The translations under genes were made by a program, and so were the position numbers. A stretch of 64,000 bases of DNA, taken from Theropithecus gelada. Lineage: Eukaryota > Chordata > Mammalia > Primates > Cercopithecidae. Position 1 is the stretch's first letter. Every line of letters begins with the position of its first letter. Of this stretch, positions 45,250 through 57,801 are shown piece after piece. The notes beneath the pieces were generated by a model. It ran no database searches. It was not told the DNA's origin and was given only the letters and a program-made list of their open reading frames with translations. Location of the stretch: contig NC_037680.1 in NCBI RefSeq assembly GCF_003255815.1, positions 19,008,543-19,072,542 on the forward strand, in the 5' to 3' direction.

Positions 45250-48200
45250 TAGCTTAGGATAATTGCCTTTGGTTCCATTCATGTTGTTGAGGAGGACACG
45301 TCCTCATTCTTTTTTATGGGTGCATAGTATTCCATGATGTATATGTACCACATTTTCTTTATCCAGTCTACCATTGTTGGGCATCTAGATTGACTCCATA
45401 TCTTTGCTATTGTGAGTAATGCTGCAATGAACATATGCATGCATGTGTCTTTTTGTAGAATGATTTATATTCCTTTGGGTATATACTCAATAATGAGATT
45501 TCTGGGCTGAATGATAATTTTTCTTCAAATTCTTTGAGAAATTATCAAACTGTTTTCCACAGTGGCTGAACTGATTCACATTGCCACCACTAATGTATAC
45601 GTATTCTCTTTTCTCCTCGAGCTGGCCAGCATCTGTTATATTTTGATTTATTGAGAGTAGCCACATTGAGTTGTGTGAGATGGTAGATTATTGTGGTATA
45701 GATTTGCCTTTCTCTAGTGATTGAACGTTTTTCTATTTTTTGTTGGCCGCAAATATATCTTCTATTGAAAAATGTCTGTTCATGTCCTTTGCCAACTTTT
45801 TAATGGCATTGTTGTTTGCTTATAAATTTGTTTAAGTTCCTTATAGATGCTGAATAGTAGACCTTTGTCAGATGCATAGCCTTTAAGTGTTTTCTCCTAT
45901 TCTGTGGGTTGGCTATTAACTCTCTGTATTAGTCTATTTTCATGTTGCTATAAAAAATTGGAGACAGGACAATTTATAAAGAAAAGAGATTTCATTTGTT
46001 GCTCATGGTTCTGAAGCTATAAAGGAATCATAGCAGCTGCTGCTGCTGGGGAGACCTCAGGAAACTTACAATCATGGGGGAAGATGAGCAAAAAGTAGGC
46101 ACATCTTCCATGGCTGGGGCAGAAGTTAGGTAAGGCAAGGGAGGTGCTAAACACCTTTGAAAAACTGGATCTCATGGTAACTCATTATCATGATAAGAAC
46201 ACCAAAACGGATGGTGCTAAATCATTCATGAGAAACCATCTCTGTGATCCAATCACCTCCCAGTAGGCCTCACCTACAGCATTGAGGGTTATATTCAATG
46301 TGATATTTGTTCGGGGACACAGATCCAGACCATATCACTCTGTTGATAGTTTTCTTTGCTCTACAGAAGCTCTTTAGTTTAATGAGGTCCCACTTATCAA
46401 TTTTTGTTTTTGTTGCAATTGCTTTTGTCTTCTTTGTCATAAAATCTTTGCTGGAGCCTATGTCCAGAATGGTATTAATATTTCTTATGTTATCTTCCAA
46501 GGTTTCTATATTTTCAGGTTTTACATTTAAGTCTTTAACCTATCTTGAGTAGATTTTTGTATATGGTATAAAGAAGGGTCCAATTTCATTCTTCTGAGTA
46601 TGGCTACTCAGTTATCCCAGCACCATTTCTTGAATAGGGAAGTCCTTTCCTCACTGCTTGTTTTTGCCAAATATCAAATGGTTGTTAGTGTGTGGCTTTA
46701 TTCCTGGGCTCTCTATTCTGTTCCATGGGTATACATGTTTAATTTTGTACCAGTAACATGTTGTTTTGATTGCCGTAACCTTGTAGTATAGTTTGAAATT
46801 AGGTAATATGTTGCCTCCAGCTTTGCTCTTTTTGCTTAGGATTGCATTGCATTGGCTATTCGGGCTCTTTTTTGGTTCTATATGAATTTTAGGATAGTTT
46901 TATTCTAATTATATGAAGAATGTCATTGGTAGTTACATAGGAATAGCATTGCATCTGGAGATTGCTTTGGGCAATATGGACATTTTAACAATATTGTTTC
47001 TTCCAATCTGTGAGCATGGAATGTTTTTCCATTTGTTCATGTCATCTCTAATCTCTTTGAAGTGTGTTTTGTAATTCTCATTGTAGAGATCTTTCACCTC
47101 CCTGGTTAGCTGTATTGCTAGGTATTTTATTCATTTAGTTTTTTGTAACTGTAGTGAATAGAACAGCATTCTTGATTTGGCACTCAGTCAAGATAGTTTT
47201 GTTTATGTGATAACTCATTTGAATTGATTTGCATATGCTAAACCAAACTTGCATCCCTCTGGGATAACCCTAATTGATTATGGTGGATCAGCTTCACGTG
47301 TGGCTCAGTTTGGTTTGCTAGTATTTTGTTGAGGATTTTTGTATCTATGATCCTGAAGGATATTGGCTTGAAGTGTTCTCTTTTGTTGTGTCTTTTTGTT
47401 GTGTTTTGGTATCAGAATGATTTTGGCCTTATAGAATAAGATAGGATGGAGCCCCTTCTCCTCAATTTTTTGGAATGGTTTCAGCAGGAATGGTACCAGC
47501 TCTTCTTTACATCTGGTAGAATTCGGTTGGAATCCATCTGGTTTGGGCTTTTGTGACTGATTTCATTCAGAACTCATTATTAGTCTGTTCAGGGTTTGAA
47601 TTTCTTCCTGATTCAGTCTTGGGAATTTTTTTTCTCATAGGAATGGGTCCATTTCTTCTAGGTTCCCCAGTTTGTATGCATATAGGTATTCACAATAATC
47701 TCTGATGGTTCTTTGTATTTCTGTGAAGTCAGCAGTAACATACCCTTTGTCATTTCTGATTGTGTCAGTTAGGGTCTTCTCTCTTTTTTTTTTTTTTTTT
47801 CTTTATTAGTCTAGCTGGCAGTCTATCTATCTTACTTATTCTTTCAAAGGACCAACTTCTAGTTTCATTGATATCTTGCATGGCTTTTCACATCTCAGTT
47901 TCCTTCAGTTTAGCTCTGATCTTTGTTATTTCTTGTCTTCTGTTAGCTTTGGGGTTGATTTGCTCTTGTTTTTCTACTCCCTCAAAATGTAATGATTAGG
48001 CTCTTAATTTGAGACCTTTCTAACTTTTTGATGTGGATGTTTAGCACTATTAACTTTTCTCTTAACACTACTTTAACTGTGTCCCAGAGGTTCTGGTATG
48101 TTTTATCTCTGTCCTCATTAGTTTCAAAGAATGTTTTTATTTTTGCCTTAATTTCACTCTTTACTCAAAAGTCATTCAAGAGCAGATTGTTTAATTTCTG

Positions 48201-48935
48201 TGTGATTGTATGGTTTTGATAAATCTTGGTATTAATTTCTATTTTTATCATGCTGTGTTCTGACAGTATGATTGGTATGATTTTGTCTTTTAAATTTCCT
48301 GATAATTGTCTTATGAACAATTGTATGACTGATTTCAGCAAGTGTGCCATGTGCAGAGGAGAAGAATGTATATTCTGTTGTTTTTGGTTGGAGAGTTTTG
48401 TATATGTCTGTTAGGTGCATTTGTTCAAGTGTCAAGTTGAGTTCCTGAATATCTTTGTTAGTTTTCTGTTTTGATGATCTGTCTAATACTGTCAGTGGGG
48501 TGTTGAAGTTTCTCACTATTATTATATGGTTATCTCATCTCTTCACAGGTCTCTAAAAATCTGTTTTATTAATCTGTGTGCTCCTGTGTTGGTGCATATA
48601 TATTTAGGATAGTTAAGTTTTCTTGTAGAGTTGAGCCCTTTACCATTATGTAATGTCTTTGCCTTTTTCATTATTGTTGGTTTAAAATCTGTTTTGTCTG
48701 AAATTAGAATGTTTCTGCCTTTTTATGTTTTCCATTTACTTGGCTGATTTTTCTCCATCCCTTTACTTTGAGCCTATGGGTGTCATTGCATGTGAGATAG
48801 GACTCTTGAAGACAGTGTAGAGTTTGGTCTTGCTTCTTTATCCAACTTGCCACTCTGGGCCATTTAATTGAGGAATCTAGCCCATTTGCATTCAAGGTTT
48901 GTATTGATATGTGCAAATTTTATCTTTTCATCGTG
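45250..48935 (-). pseudogene. Decayed L1 ORF2, antisense
   Basis: Covers endonuclease, reverse transcriptase and C-terminal domains of L1 ORF2 on the minus strand, about 3.3 kb plus the LTR insertion. Plus-strand complement landmarks are 'ggataattgcctttggttcc' (C-terminus), 'tggctattcgggctctttt' (RT region) and 'attcctgtttgt'-like EN blocks near 48560-48930. Many stops and frameshifts. Several short open frames in this region are its fragments, not genes. Confidence 0.88.
45927..46337 (-). mobile_element. MST-type LTR (ERVL-MaLR) with perfect 5-bp target duplication
   Basis: Starts 'tattagtctattttcatg' and ends 'ccagaccatatca'. The 5-mer ctctg at 45922-45926 and again at 46338-46342 is the target duplication. 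It inserted into L1 ORF2, so it is younger than this L1. Landmarks are 'ttcatttgttgctcatggt', 'tggatctcatggtaactc' and 'tccaatcacctcccagtagg'. Confidence 0.95.
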
Positions 48936-49079
48936 TTGTTAGTTGGTTATGCAGACTTGATCATGTAGTTGCTTTATAGTGTCAATGGTCTATGTAAGTG
49001 TGTTTTTGCTGGGGCTGGTAATAGTCTTTCATTTCCATGTTTAGCACTCCCTGAAAGATCTCACTAGACCTAAGGAAGG

Positions 49080-50350
49080 TCTAGTGGTAAAAATTTCCCT
49101 TAGCATGTGCTTGTCTAAAAAGGATCTTATTTCTACTTCACTTATGAAGCTTAGTGTGGCTGGGTATAAAATTCTTTGTTAGAGTTTATTTTCTTTAAGA
49201 ATGCTGAACTCAGACCCCTAATCTCTTCCAACTTGTAGGGTTTCTGCTGAAAGGTCCACTGTTAGCCTGATAAGTTTTCCTTTTGTAGGTGAGCTGCTCT
49301 TTCTCTCTTGCTACTTTTTTCTTTTCTTTTCTTTCTTTTTTGTTTTGTTTTGTTTTTTGAGGCAGGGTTTCACTCTGTTACCCAGGTTGGAGTACAGTGG
49401 TATGCTCATGGCTCACTGAAGCCTCAAACTCTGAGACTCAAGTGATCCTCCCCTCCTCAGCCTCCTGAGTAGCTGGGACTACAGGTGTATGCCACTATAC
49501 CTGCCTAATTTTTGTAGAGATGGGGCTTCTCTACATTCCCCAGGCTGGTCCTGAACTCCTGGACTCAAGACATCTGCCTCCTTTGACCTCTCAAAGTGTT
49601 GGGATTACAGGCATGAGCCAGCATGCCCAGCCAATATTTTTTCCTTCATGTCAACCTTAGAGAATCTGATGACTATGTGTTATAAGGATTGTCATCTTGT
49701 ATAAAATCTGGCAGAGATTCTCTGCAATTTTTGAATTTGAATGTTGGCCTCTATAATGAGGTTGGGGAAATTTTCGTGGATGTTATCCTCAAATATGTGT
49801 TCCAAGTTGCTTGTTCTCTTCTTCTTTTTCAGGGATGCAAATCAGTCATAGATTTGGTTTCTTTACATAATCACATATTTCTCAGAGGTTTTGTTCATTG
49901 TTTTTCTAAAATTATTTTTCCTTTATTTTTGTCTGAGTGAGTTAATGCAGAGAACCAGTCTTTGATGTCTGAGTTTCTTAACTAAGCTTGGTCTAGTCTA
50001 CTGTTAATACTTGTAATTGAATTATAAAATTCTTGTTGTATATTTTTCAGTTCCGTCCTATTGGTTTTGTTTTATATTAAGATGAGGCATTTTATCTTTC
50101 AGCTCCTGTATTGTTGTATTGTAATCCTTGATTGGGTTTCAACGATCTCCTGAATCTTAATAGCCTTCATTCCCAAGCATATTCTGAATTCTATTTCTGT
50201 AATTTCAACCGTTTAAGTTTGGTTAAGAACAATTGCTAAGGAATCAGTGCAATACTTTGGAGGAAAGAAGACACTCTGGCTTTTTAAGTTGCCAAAATTC
50301 TTGTGCTAGTTCTTTCTCATCTGTGGTGGGTCGATGTTCCTTAAACTGTA
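49080..50350 (-). pseudogene. Decayed L1 ORF1, antisense, split by an Alu
   Basis: On the plus strand its complement reads 'aaaaggatcttatttctac', 'gtagggtttctgctgaaagg' (49080-49300), then resumes after the Alu with 'gcaaatcagtcatagattt' and 'gctttttaagttgccaaaat' (50280). It encoded the L1 ORF1 nucleic-acid chaperone; no open frame remains. Confidence 0.83.
49313..49632 (-). mobile_element. AluJ-type SINE, antisense, inserted in L1 ORF1
   Basis: The body starts 'tgaggcagggtttcactct' (49358) and ends 'gccagcatgcccagcc'. A T-rich tail with TTTTC and TTTTG units fills 49313-49357. It is a diverged, old Alu. Confidence 0.95.
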
Positions 50351-50699
50351 GCACAATTTGAGTATAGTCAGTTGACTTTGTTTCTGGATGTTTTCAAAGG
50401 GCCAAGCCTTTGTGCAAGGTCTTTATTTGTAGTTGAACTCTTGTTTTTGGTCTCATGGGGTGAAGGTATGTTAGCAAAGTATTTTTGGTGTTAAAGTTTG
50501 GACTGTGATCCAGTAGATGGTGCTTAAACATAATGGCCAGTAGGTAGGCTTTTGCTCAGCCATACGGCTCCTCTGTATTTCCTGTTTGCGGCCATGCTCT
50601 GTCTCAGTGCTGTGAGAGTATGGGCTCTTCTTCCACTTGAGTGCTAACTACAGAACTGGGCTTGCCACTGCTGGGCTGTGCACCACAACCCTAAGGTGA

Positions 50700-52330
50700 G
50701 CTCAGGCTTTATGTTCCCTCCCCAGCTTGGAAGCAGCAGGGGCAAAGACCTTAGCAGTGGTAATGGCAGAGGGCCTTTCACTTGTCTCACGTAGCTCCAT
50801 CTCAGAAACACAGAGCTCAGAGTGATTAACCTGTGGTGGGACAGCTGCACTGTGGGCCCAAGCCAGGGGCCCCTGTCTGATAATGAGCAGGGGTTGCCAG
50901 AGGCTCACAGGGAAGACACATTGGGCTCTTCTCCTTAGGGCAGCTTTGGTGTGCTGGAGGTGTGAGGAAAGCACACAGGTTCTTTTTTCCTTCCATAGAT
51001 ACAGGGCAGCAAGGGCAGTACCACTGTGCTGGAAGTGGCAGAGGAGCTTTCAGTTGCCTCTTGGAGCTCCACTCCAGAGAAATAGAGTTGCTCCAATGGG
51101 AACGTTCAGGCAAGGATAGGGCAGTGGTGTTGTGGGCCTGAGCTGTGGGCCCTGCTTGATGAAGAGCAGAGAATCAGGGGTTCCCAGAAAGACTGTGCTC
51201 CTCTTCATACGGTGACTATCATGTGCTGCAGGTATGACTAAAGTCCTCAGTCTCTTTGTTCCTTCTTCAGTTAGAGGGCAGCAAGAGCAGAATAGCCACA
51301 GTGGCAGTGGCAAAGGAGCTGTCAGTTACCTCTGGGAGCTCCACCCCAGGGAAACAGAGCCACTACCAGTGGGAATGCTCAGTTGCAGGTGGGGCGGCTG
51401 CTCTGCACTCCCAACCTGGGGATCTGCTTACTGATGAGGAGGGGGTTGGGGCTCACAGGGAACAGAGACTGGGCTCCTCCTCAAATGGTGGCTGTGACAT
51501 GCTGAATATGCCAGCAATACGACCAGGCCCTTTATTCCTTCCCCAGCTGGAGGGCAGTAAGGGCAGTACCACTGCGACTGCAATGAGGGAAGGGCTATGC
51601 GTTGTCTATAGAATTTCCTTCCCAGAGAAGCTCAGAGTTGCCACCTACTGAAATGTTCAGGTGGGTGCAGCGTGGTTGTAATGGGGGCCCAGATTGAGAA
51701 GTCCTGCCCAGTGAGGAGTAACAGTGGCAGACATCAATGTGGAAAACAATCTGAGAGTTTTTCTGTGAGGCTTCTTCACAGCTGGAGACTCGTGTCAGTC
51801 CCCAGTCTCTTTGCTCTCTTTCGAGGTTGAGGTCAGCAGGGGCAGGAATTGTGGACCAGCAAAAATGGTGGCTTGCCTGCTACTGCTGGGAACTCCATTC
51901 CAAGAAAGTACAGGGCAGCAGAACTGCTAATGGCCTGAGAGCCCTGTTGAGGTTCTCAGGGGCTGGGGTTATCAGTGGCTGGGGTTCCAGTTGGGGAAGC
52001 CTTGTCTAGTAAGGAGTAGCGGGAGCTGAGACTTGCATGGAAAACTGCCTGGCCACTCTTCCCTAAGGCAGTTGCACTGTGCTGGAGGCCTGTGTTAGTC
52101 CTTACTCTTTTTGCTTCCTTCCAAGCATGACGGCTGCAGGGGTGAGAACTGTGGAGTGGCAACAATGGCGGCCTGCCTGTTACTGCTGGGAGCTCTGTCC
52201 CAGGGAAGGGCAGGGTTGCTACCTGTTAGAGATGTCAGGTGGGGCTGGGTTGACAAAGCTAGGGTCCCAGGCCAAGGGGCCCTGTCTGGCAAGGTGCAGT
52301 GGAAGTGAGGTTTGCAGTCTGTTTTCTCCT
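50700..52330 (-). repeat. Six tandem ~275-bp units in the L1 5' UTR
   Basis: The short anchor 'ttcc(t/c)tcc...' at the head of each unit (plus strand) recurs at about 50714, 50987, 51260, 51535, 51814 and 52115, giving spacings of 273, 273, 275, 279 and 301. Each unit repeats blocks like 'gggcagtaccactg', 'gggagctccaccccag' and 'ggaatgctcag'. Two frames on the plus strand (131 and 155 codons) are read-through of these units, not genes. Confidence 0.9.
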
Positions 52331-53007
52331 CAGCCCCAGGGATATAGCCCCTATCCTGGGGTTGTGCGAGGGAGCCTGGCCTTCCCTGTTTTCAGAGCTA
52401 CAGCAGCCACTGGTGCTAGGGTGGCCCATGGGTCCAAAGCCCCAGGACCCCACGTATGCTTGAATGGTGGCTCACCCCAGACTTCATGTAGCTCTCTATG
52501 TCCGTCTGGGGTCCCTGGTGGAGGGGCATTGTGGAGGATCTCCTGAGCCCAAGGTTGCAAAGGTCCATGGGAAAGTGTGGGCGCCCTGGAGCTCTCACTT
52601 ACTGTTTCCCCACAGTGGGGACATGTATCTTGTTTTGCTGTTCTCTGCTCCCCATGGGCTCCCTTGCTTGCTTAATTAATCCCAACATTTCCACCTGGAC
52701 AATACAGCCGAAGAGTCATTGTTTACTCACCTGACTCTATCTCCTCTCCATGAGAGCAGCCTACACTGGCTGCTTCCAGTCAGCCATCTTGGCACTCCAC
52801 CACCAAGTTTTATGTAATAACTAACAAATATTATCTCTGAGTGATGGTTGGCTTTCCGTTTGTTCTTTATAATTTTTGATATGATTATGCATATGTCTAA
52901 ATTAGAAGGAAAATCTTATTCAGAAAGAAAATATTTCAGGGTCCTGTAGCCTATAAATTGATTACTGGGACAAGGCACAAGATAAAGTTACAATGTTGGT
53001 TTAAAAG

Positions 53008-53334
53008 TCCTGTGCTAGGCTGGGCGCAATGACTCATGCCTGGAATCCCAGCACTTTGGGAGGCTGAGGCGGGTGGATCACCTAAGGTCGGGAATTCGAG
53101 ACTAGCCTGGCTAACATGGTGGAACTCCGTCTCTACTAAATATACAAAATTAGCTGGGCATTGTGGTACGCCCCTGTTATCCCAGCTACTCGGGAGGTTG
53201 AGGCAGGAGAATCGCTTGAACCTGGGAGGCAGAGGTTGCAGTGAGCTGGGATTGCGCCACTGTGCTCCAGCCTGGGCGACAGAGTGATTCTCCGTAAAAA
53301 AATAAAAGAGTAAAAAAAAATAAATCCTGCGCTA
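53008..53334 (+). mobile_element. AluS-type SINE with 10-bp target duplication
   Basis: The body starts at 53018 ('ggctgggcgcaatgactca') and ends 'gtgattctccgt' plus an A-rich tail. The target duplication is tcctgtgcta (53008-53017) and tcctgcgcta (53325-53334), with one mismatch. Confidence 0.96.
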
Positions 53335-53349
53335 TTAGAGAAAATTATA

Positions 53350-53858
53350 CTGTTTTACTTATCAGTTGCTATGTAAAAAATTAACCCAAAATGTAGCAGC
53401 TTAGCACAGACCAAGATTTATTTTCTCCCAGGTTCCATGGAGGAGGAGTCTGGGTACAGCTGGCTCAGGCTTTCTCACAGGCTTCAGTAAGGTGTCAGCT
53501 GGGGAGATTATCCTCTCAAGGCTCAACTTGGGGAGGATTCTCTTCCAAGCTCATTCATGTTGCTGCCACAGGCCTCAGGTCCTTGCTGACCTTGTTCAGA
53601 AACTGTTCGTTCCTTGTCATGTATTCCTTTCATAGGGCTGCTCAGAAAATAGTGGTTAGCGTCTCTCAGAGTGAGCAAGTGAGAAAGTGTCCATAATAGA
53701 GACTGCAGCCTTTATAGGAGCTATTCTCAGATGTAACATCCCAACACTTTTGCTACATTCTATTCATTACAAGCTGACCAGCAGCTCCAAGGGCAGGGGA
53801 TTACTTAAAGACAGGAATACCGAATAGAGGGGATCGTGAATGGGGCTGCCTGTCGCGC
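53350..53858 (-). mobile_element. Old MLT1-type (J/K-like) LTR, antisense
   Basis: On the plus strand: 'ttatcagttgctatgtaaaa', 'ttttctcccaggttccatgg', 'ctcaggctttctcacagg', 'cagcctttataggagctatt' and 'gggattacttaaagacagga'. This is the reverse of the old MLT1 LTRs. Solo LTR. Confidence 0.82.
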
Positions 53859-55199
53859 GTAGATGAAAATCAAGTAGGCATTACTTTCAGATAAAACCAT
53901 AACTACTAATGCTAGTCCCCAGGATAAATTTAGTGTATAATTCTAATTGTATATTTGCTTTAAAGATGCTATGTTTTCACCAATAATTATGCAGATTAAT
54001 ATTTTATTGATCACATACAGTGAAGGAAAAAATGGGCAATCCATGACAATAGCATAAGAAATATTTCTGTCATATAATATATCTGGAGAATGATGCATTT
54101 TATTTATCAAAGTATTTGAGTTATCCAGGTGTTATAAATATACAATATTGAATTATTAGAATATATAGTTTCTCCAACTAATTTTTCCCCTACCTCCATT
54201 TCTGCCTGTTGAAAGTCCACTTGTATTTTAAAATATGTCTTGCCAACTTTCTGTGTCCTTATTTAATCTTCCCTTTCAGGTATGATCTTTCTATCCCCTG
54301 AAACTCTTGTCTCTTAAAAGCTTTTCTGTGGGATTTATCACACTTTGTCTAATATTAATGACCATTACTATGTCTTTGAGATCAGAGTATATATCTTATT
54401 TAACCTTTATACATTTGATAGTTATCAGTTGAATGAAAATATTGAAAAATAAAGTCATTTTTTTATCAATGAAATCTGTGTTATAAAATATTAAACAATA
54501 TACTAATTTGAAAGAGTCAAGACAGCACATATTTATTTTATTTGGCATTTCTAATTATATCTTGGTGACATAAGCTCAGACTCAAAGTTTAGTTTGTACC
54601 ATCTCATTTTAAAAACTCCTAAATACTTGTTCTAGAAGTGGATTAACTATAGAAGCAATTCCAATGTAAAGCTTTTTCTAAGGAGGAAATGGCATCAAAT
54701 ATCACTTTTAAAATTCCTGTAGATTAACATGCGAACTTGTGTATGTGTATGTAAAGGGGTCTGGGAAGGAAGGAATCAGCAATATTTTCCCATTAGAAGC
54801 AAATGTATTTTAATATTTTAAAGTATTAAATATATTAATTTATAGTATAGTTAAATAAAGCTAAAATATATAATTTATAGTATAGACATTTTGTTTTTAA
54901 AATACACTAAAGAGCTTTTATTTTTCCACAAGGAAGAAAAAGCAGTAAATTTTACCAATAAAAGGCTTTGGCTTTTTCCAGGGTTTTATTTCTCTCTGGG
55001 TATCCTGTATGAAAAACCCAGTGGTAGTAAGACTGTAATTTTGGCCAAGTACTATTCCAGGTTACAGAAGTTTCTGTAGAATGCAAAAGTTCCTAAGAAA
55101 ATGAAATATATATTAACAGTATCAATTATCAATTTAATAAGTTGAGTTTAATTCTTAGGATCACCACAAAAAGAGAGACAAATTTCTGTGGCTATTGTC
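53859..55199. other. Mostly unannotated; possible L2 piece at 54215-54430
   Basis: No gene recognised. 54215-54430 ('gggatttatcacactttgtc' and around) weakly resembles an L2 3' fragment. At 54837-54890 an 'atttatagtatag' unit appears twice about 31 bp apart. Confidence 0.5.
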
Positions 55200-56160
55200 A
55201 GCACCCGACATAGACATCTTATAGGCATCTAAAATTTAACATGTGCAAAACAGCGTTCCTTAGAGTCAACTCATCTGTTTCTTCCACTTTCTTATCTCAG
55301 TTTATGGCAACTCGATTTCTCAGTTATTCAGTTATTTATTGATGGTGCTCTTTCTCTGACACTAAATATCTAATTCATAAGTAGATTCTAATTTCAAGAT
55401 ATATTCTGGGGACAGCTGCTACTCTTCACTACACAGCTACTGCCTTGGTGAGAGTCTTCATTGTCTCTGACTTGTACTATTACAGAAGCTTCCAAATATT
55501 CTTCCCGTTTCTGCCCTTGTCACCCTAGAGACTGTTTTCAACGTAACAGCCAGCGTTGCCCTGTTAAAATACATCAGGCCTTTCTCATGTTTCTTTTTGA
55601 ATATCCCAGAATGCTTCTTTCTCCCTGAGTATAAGCCCAAGTCCTGATGAAGTTTGAGACCCTAGCTGATTCCCTCCCCTGACCTCTCTGAACTTGATTC
55701 TACTGTCTCTCATCCACCCTTGTTTTTCTCTGACTACATTGGCCTTGTCACTATTTCTAGGATGTTCCATCCTGGACAAATTTCCACATTAAGACCCTTC
55801 CATTGGCCCTTCCACCCTCTCCTGAGAGTGCTCTTCTTCCAGATGAGGGAGCATGGCTCCCTCTCTTTGTTCATGACCTTACTAAAGTGATGCCTTCTCT
55901 CAGAGCTCTTTCACACCATATCTAAAGCCTCTCTGCTCAGCTCCTGCACTCTCAGGACATCCCTCTGCTTTAGATTTGTCCCTAGCACTTTTGTAGCCCT
56001 AACACACTATATGTTTTATTTACTTAACTCATGCATTGTATGCCTCTCTATTCAGAACTCGTGATCCAGAGAGTGGGGTTTTGTCTGTTCTGCTCACTGC
56101 TCTATCACCAGTACCTAGAACAATGCCTGACACCAGGGACCACACTCCACAAATTCATTG
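55200..56160 (+). mobile_element. L2 LINE fragment (about 960 bp)
   Basis: A long, ordered match to the 3' coding half and 3' end of L2. In order: 'ataggcatctaaaatttaac', 'tatctcagtttatggcaact', 'tgttaaaatacatcaggcc', 'gactacattggccttgtca', and the 3' end 'ggggttttgtctgttctgct' then 'gtacctagaacaatgcctg'. This is one of the older, extinct LINE families in mammals. Frames are broken. Confidence 0.88.
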
Positions 56161-57009
56161 CCATGGCATTCTATGGCATAGTAATTTCTGGAGCAGGGCT
56201 GAATTGCAATGGGACTAGCGTTTGCTAGCCATAAAACGAATATGTTAAAGAAATGAATGACTGTATAAACCAGTAAGTACAGAACTATGGATATTTTAAG
56301 AGCTGCAGAGATAATTTCCCCATGCTTATCAATACATACAGATTTTTTTTAAAGCAATCATTGATTAGAGACTGGTAAAATATTTGAGATTATTAAAACT
56401 GACTCCTCTGCAAACCTTCCCCTTCACACACATTATTCTTCCTTTTTCTTCAAGTAAATGTATATAAAATGAAAATATGTATTACAATTACTTCCTTTTT
56501 GGAATTTTCCTCAGCATTGGCTTCTTAAACTAACTAGCAATCAATCTGTACAAAACATATGAGAACTTCACATATTGCTATATTGAGGCATTTCTTTTTT
56601 ATTTACTTATAAATGGAATAGAATGTGAATGTCTAAATTTATGATTGTTCTGAGAAATAAAGTAAGCTTTGGGCTTCACTTTATTCTCACATGTAGAATG
56701 TGTGTTTGTGAAATAATGCACCTGTGTGGGTAGTTGGAATTTGGGCAAAGTGATGAATAAACATGATTAATTCATTTTAATCAGTTATAATATTTTAAAA
56801 TAAGTGTCTTACCTTTTAAATAAATAAATTGGTATGGGGTTAGCTGTGGAAGATGCATAAAATAATACTTTACAAAGTCAAGTAATTCAGAATCCAGAAA
56901 ACATTTTCATTCTGAAATTGTCTTTTTGTTTAAGAAAACCATTCAGTTTCCGTATTTTTCTCTTGAATGCAGAAAACCAGAAATCTGTAACCATAAATTC
57001 TGTTTTATA
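56161..57009. other. Unannotated AT-rich sequence
   Basis: No recognisable gene or repeat. Confidence 0.6.
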
Positions 57010-57140
57010 TTTCTTATTTAGCAAACATTTATTGAGTATTTGTTAGGTTCCAGGTGCTGTATTAGATGTCTTTAATACTTGTCATTTAAATTAAATCCTG
57101 ACAAAAGCTATACAATACTGTGTTCTGGTCCCTACACTCT
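57010..57140 (-). mobile_element. Possible L2/MIR-type fragment, antisense
   Basis: 'gcaaacatttattgagtatt' followed by 'gttccaggtgctgtattaga' matches the complement of an L2 3' end. The family could also be MIR-related. Confidence 0.6.
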
Positions 57141-57512
57141 GAATTATGAGAATGGTTCAGGTAAATCACTGAAAACTGAAATGTACATAGCCTGAGAATT
57201 CAAACTTATGAAGAATTAGTGATAAATAAAATACCCAAATATGTACTCATTTGCAAAGAATATCATATCTACACTGGAAATGAAAAAGCAAACATACTTA
57301 ACAAATACATTTTTTTTTAACTATTTTGACAGGTTCATGATTAATTTTCAAAATATACATGAATATTTTTGGGAAAAATGTAAGATTATCCAAATAAAAA
57401 TAACAGCTCTTCTCTGTATAATATCATTAGTTATGTCCTATTTTAGAAGCATTGTTGAATATTCTAATAAGATATTTGTACATTACTTCCTGAAACTAAA
57501 ATGATTTGAGAT
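57141..57512. other. Unannotated AT-rich sequence
   Basis: No recognisable gene or repeat. A frame of 87 codons at 57241-57504 has AT-driven composition. Confidence 0.6.
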
Positions 57513-57801
57513 GGAATTGCTGTTCTTTTTTTTTTTTGAGGCGGAGTCTCGCTCTGTCCCCCTGGCTGGAGTGCAGTGGCCGGATCTCAGCTCACTGCAA
57601 GCTCCGCCTCCCGGGTTCCCGCCATTCTCCTGCCTCAGCCTCCCGAGTAGCTGGGACTACAGGCGCCCGCCACCGCGCCCGGCTAATTTTTTGTATTTTT
57701 AGTAGAGACGGGGTTTCACCATGGTCTCGATCTCCTGACCTTGTGATCCGCCCGCCTCGGCCTCCCAAAGTGCTGGGATTACAGGCGGAATTGCTGTTCT
57801 T
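57513..57801 (-). mobile_element. Young AluY of Old World monkey type, antisense, 5'-truncated
   Basis: Body 57528-57786. It is bracketed by the identical 15-mer ggaattgctgttctt at 57513-57527 and 57787-57801. It lacks the first 25 or so bases of the Alu 5' end (it stops at 'gggattacaggc') and has a small deletion in the right part ('caccatggtctcgatc'). It carries 'gcagtggccggatctcag', the Old World monkey AluY signature. The intact target duplication shows that the 5' truncation occurred at insertion. Confidence 0.97.

Larger units (their letters stand above)
44951..52803 (-). mobile_element. Near full-length L1 (L1PB/older L1PA type), antisense
   Basis: The element spans 7.85 kb, or about 7.1 kb without its MST LTR and Alu insertions. 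Read on the minus strand it starts at 52803 with 'tggagtgccaagatggctg', a classic L1 5' start. The 5' UTR runs to about 50380, ORF1 about 50330-49080 (split by an Alu), ORF2 about 48935-45250 (split by an LTR), then the 3' UTR to 44951. The plus strand shows the complement, e.g. 'tgtcagtggggtgttgaag' and 'atgtctgttcatgtcctttg'. All frames are broken, so it cannot move. The terminal A-tail reads as an imperfect T-rich stretch near 44951-44995. Confidence 0.93.

Noticed and set aside
46270..48916. Several frames of 60-94 codons that look protein-like
   Set aside because: They are broken parts of L1 ORF2 on the minus strand, and their plus-strand shadows.
51256..52560. Cluster of frames of 60-155 codons on both strands
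   Set aside because: All lie in the tandem L1 5' UTR, which is GC-richer and so has few stops by composition. The frames do not repeat in step with a protein motif.
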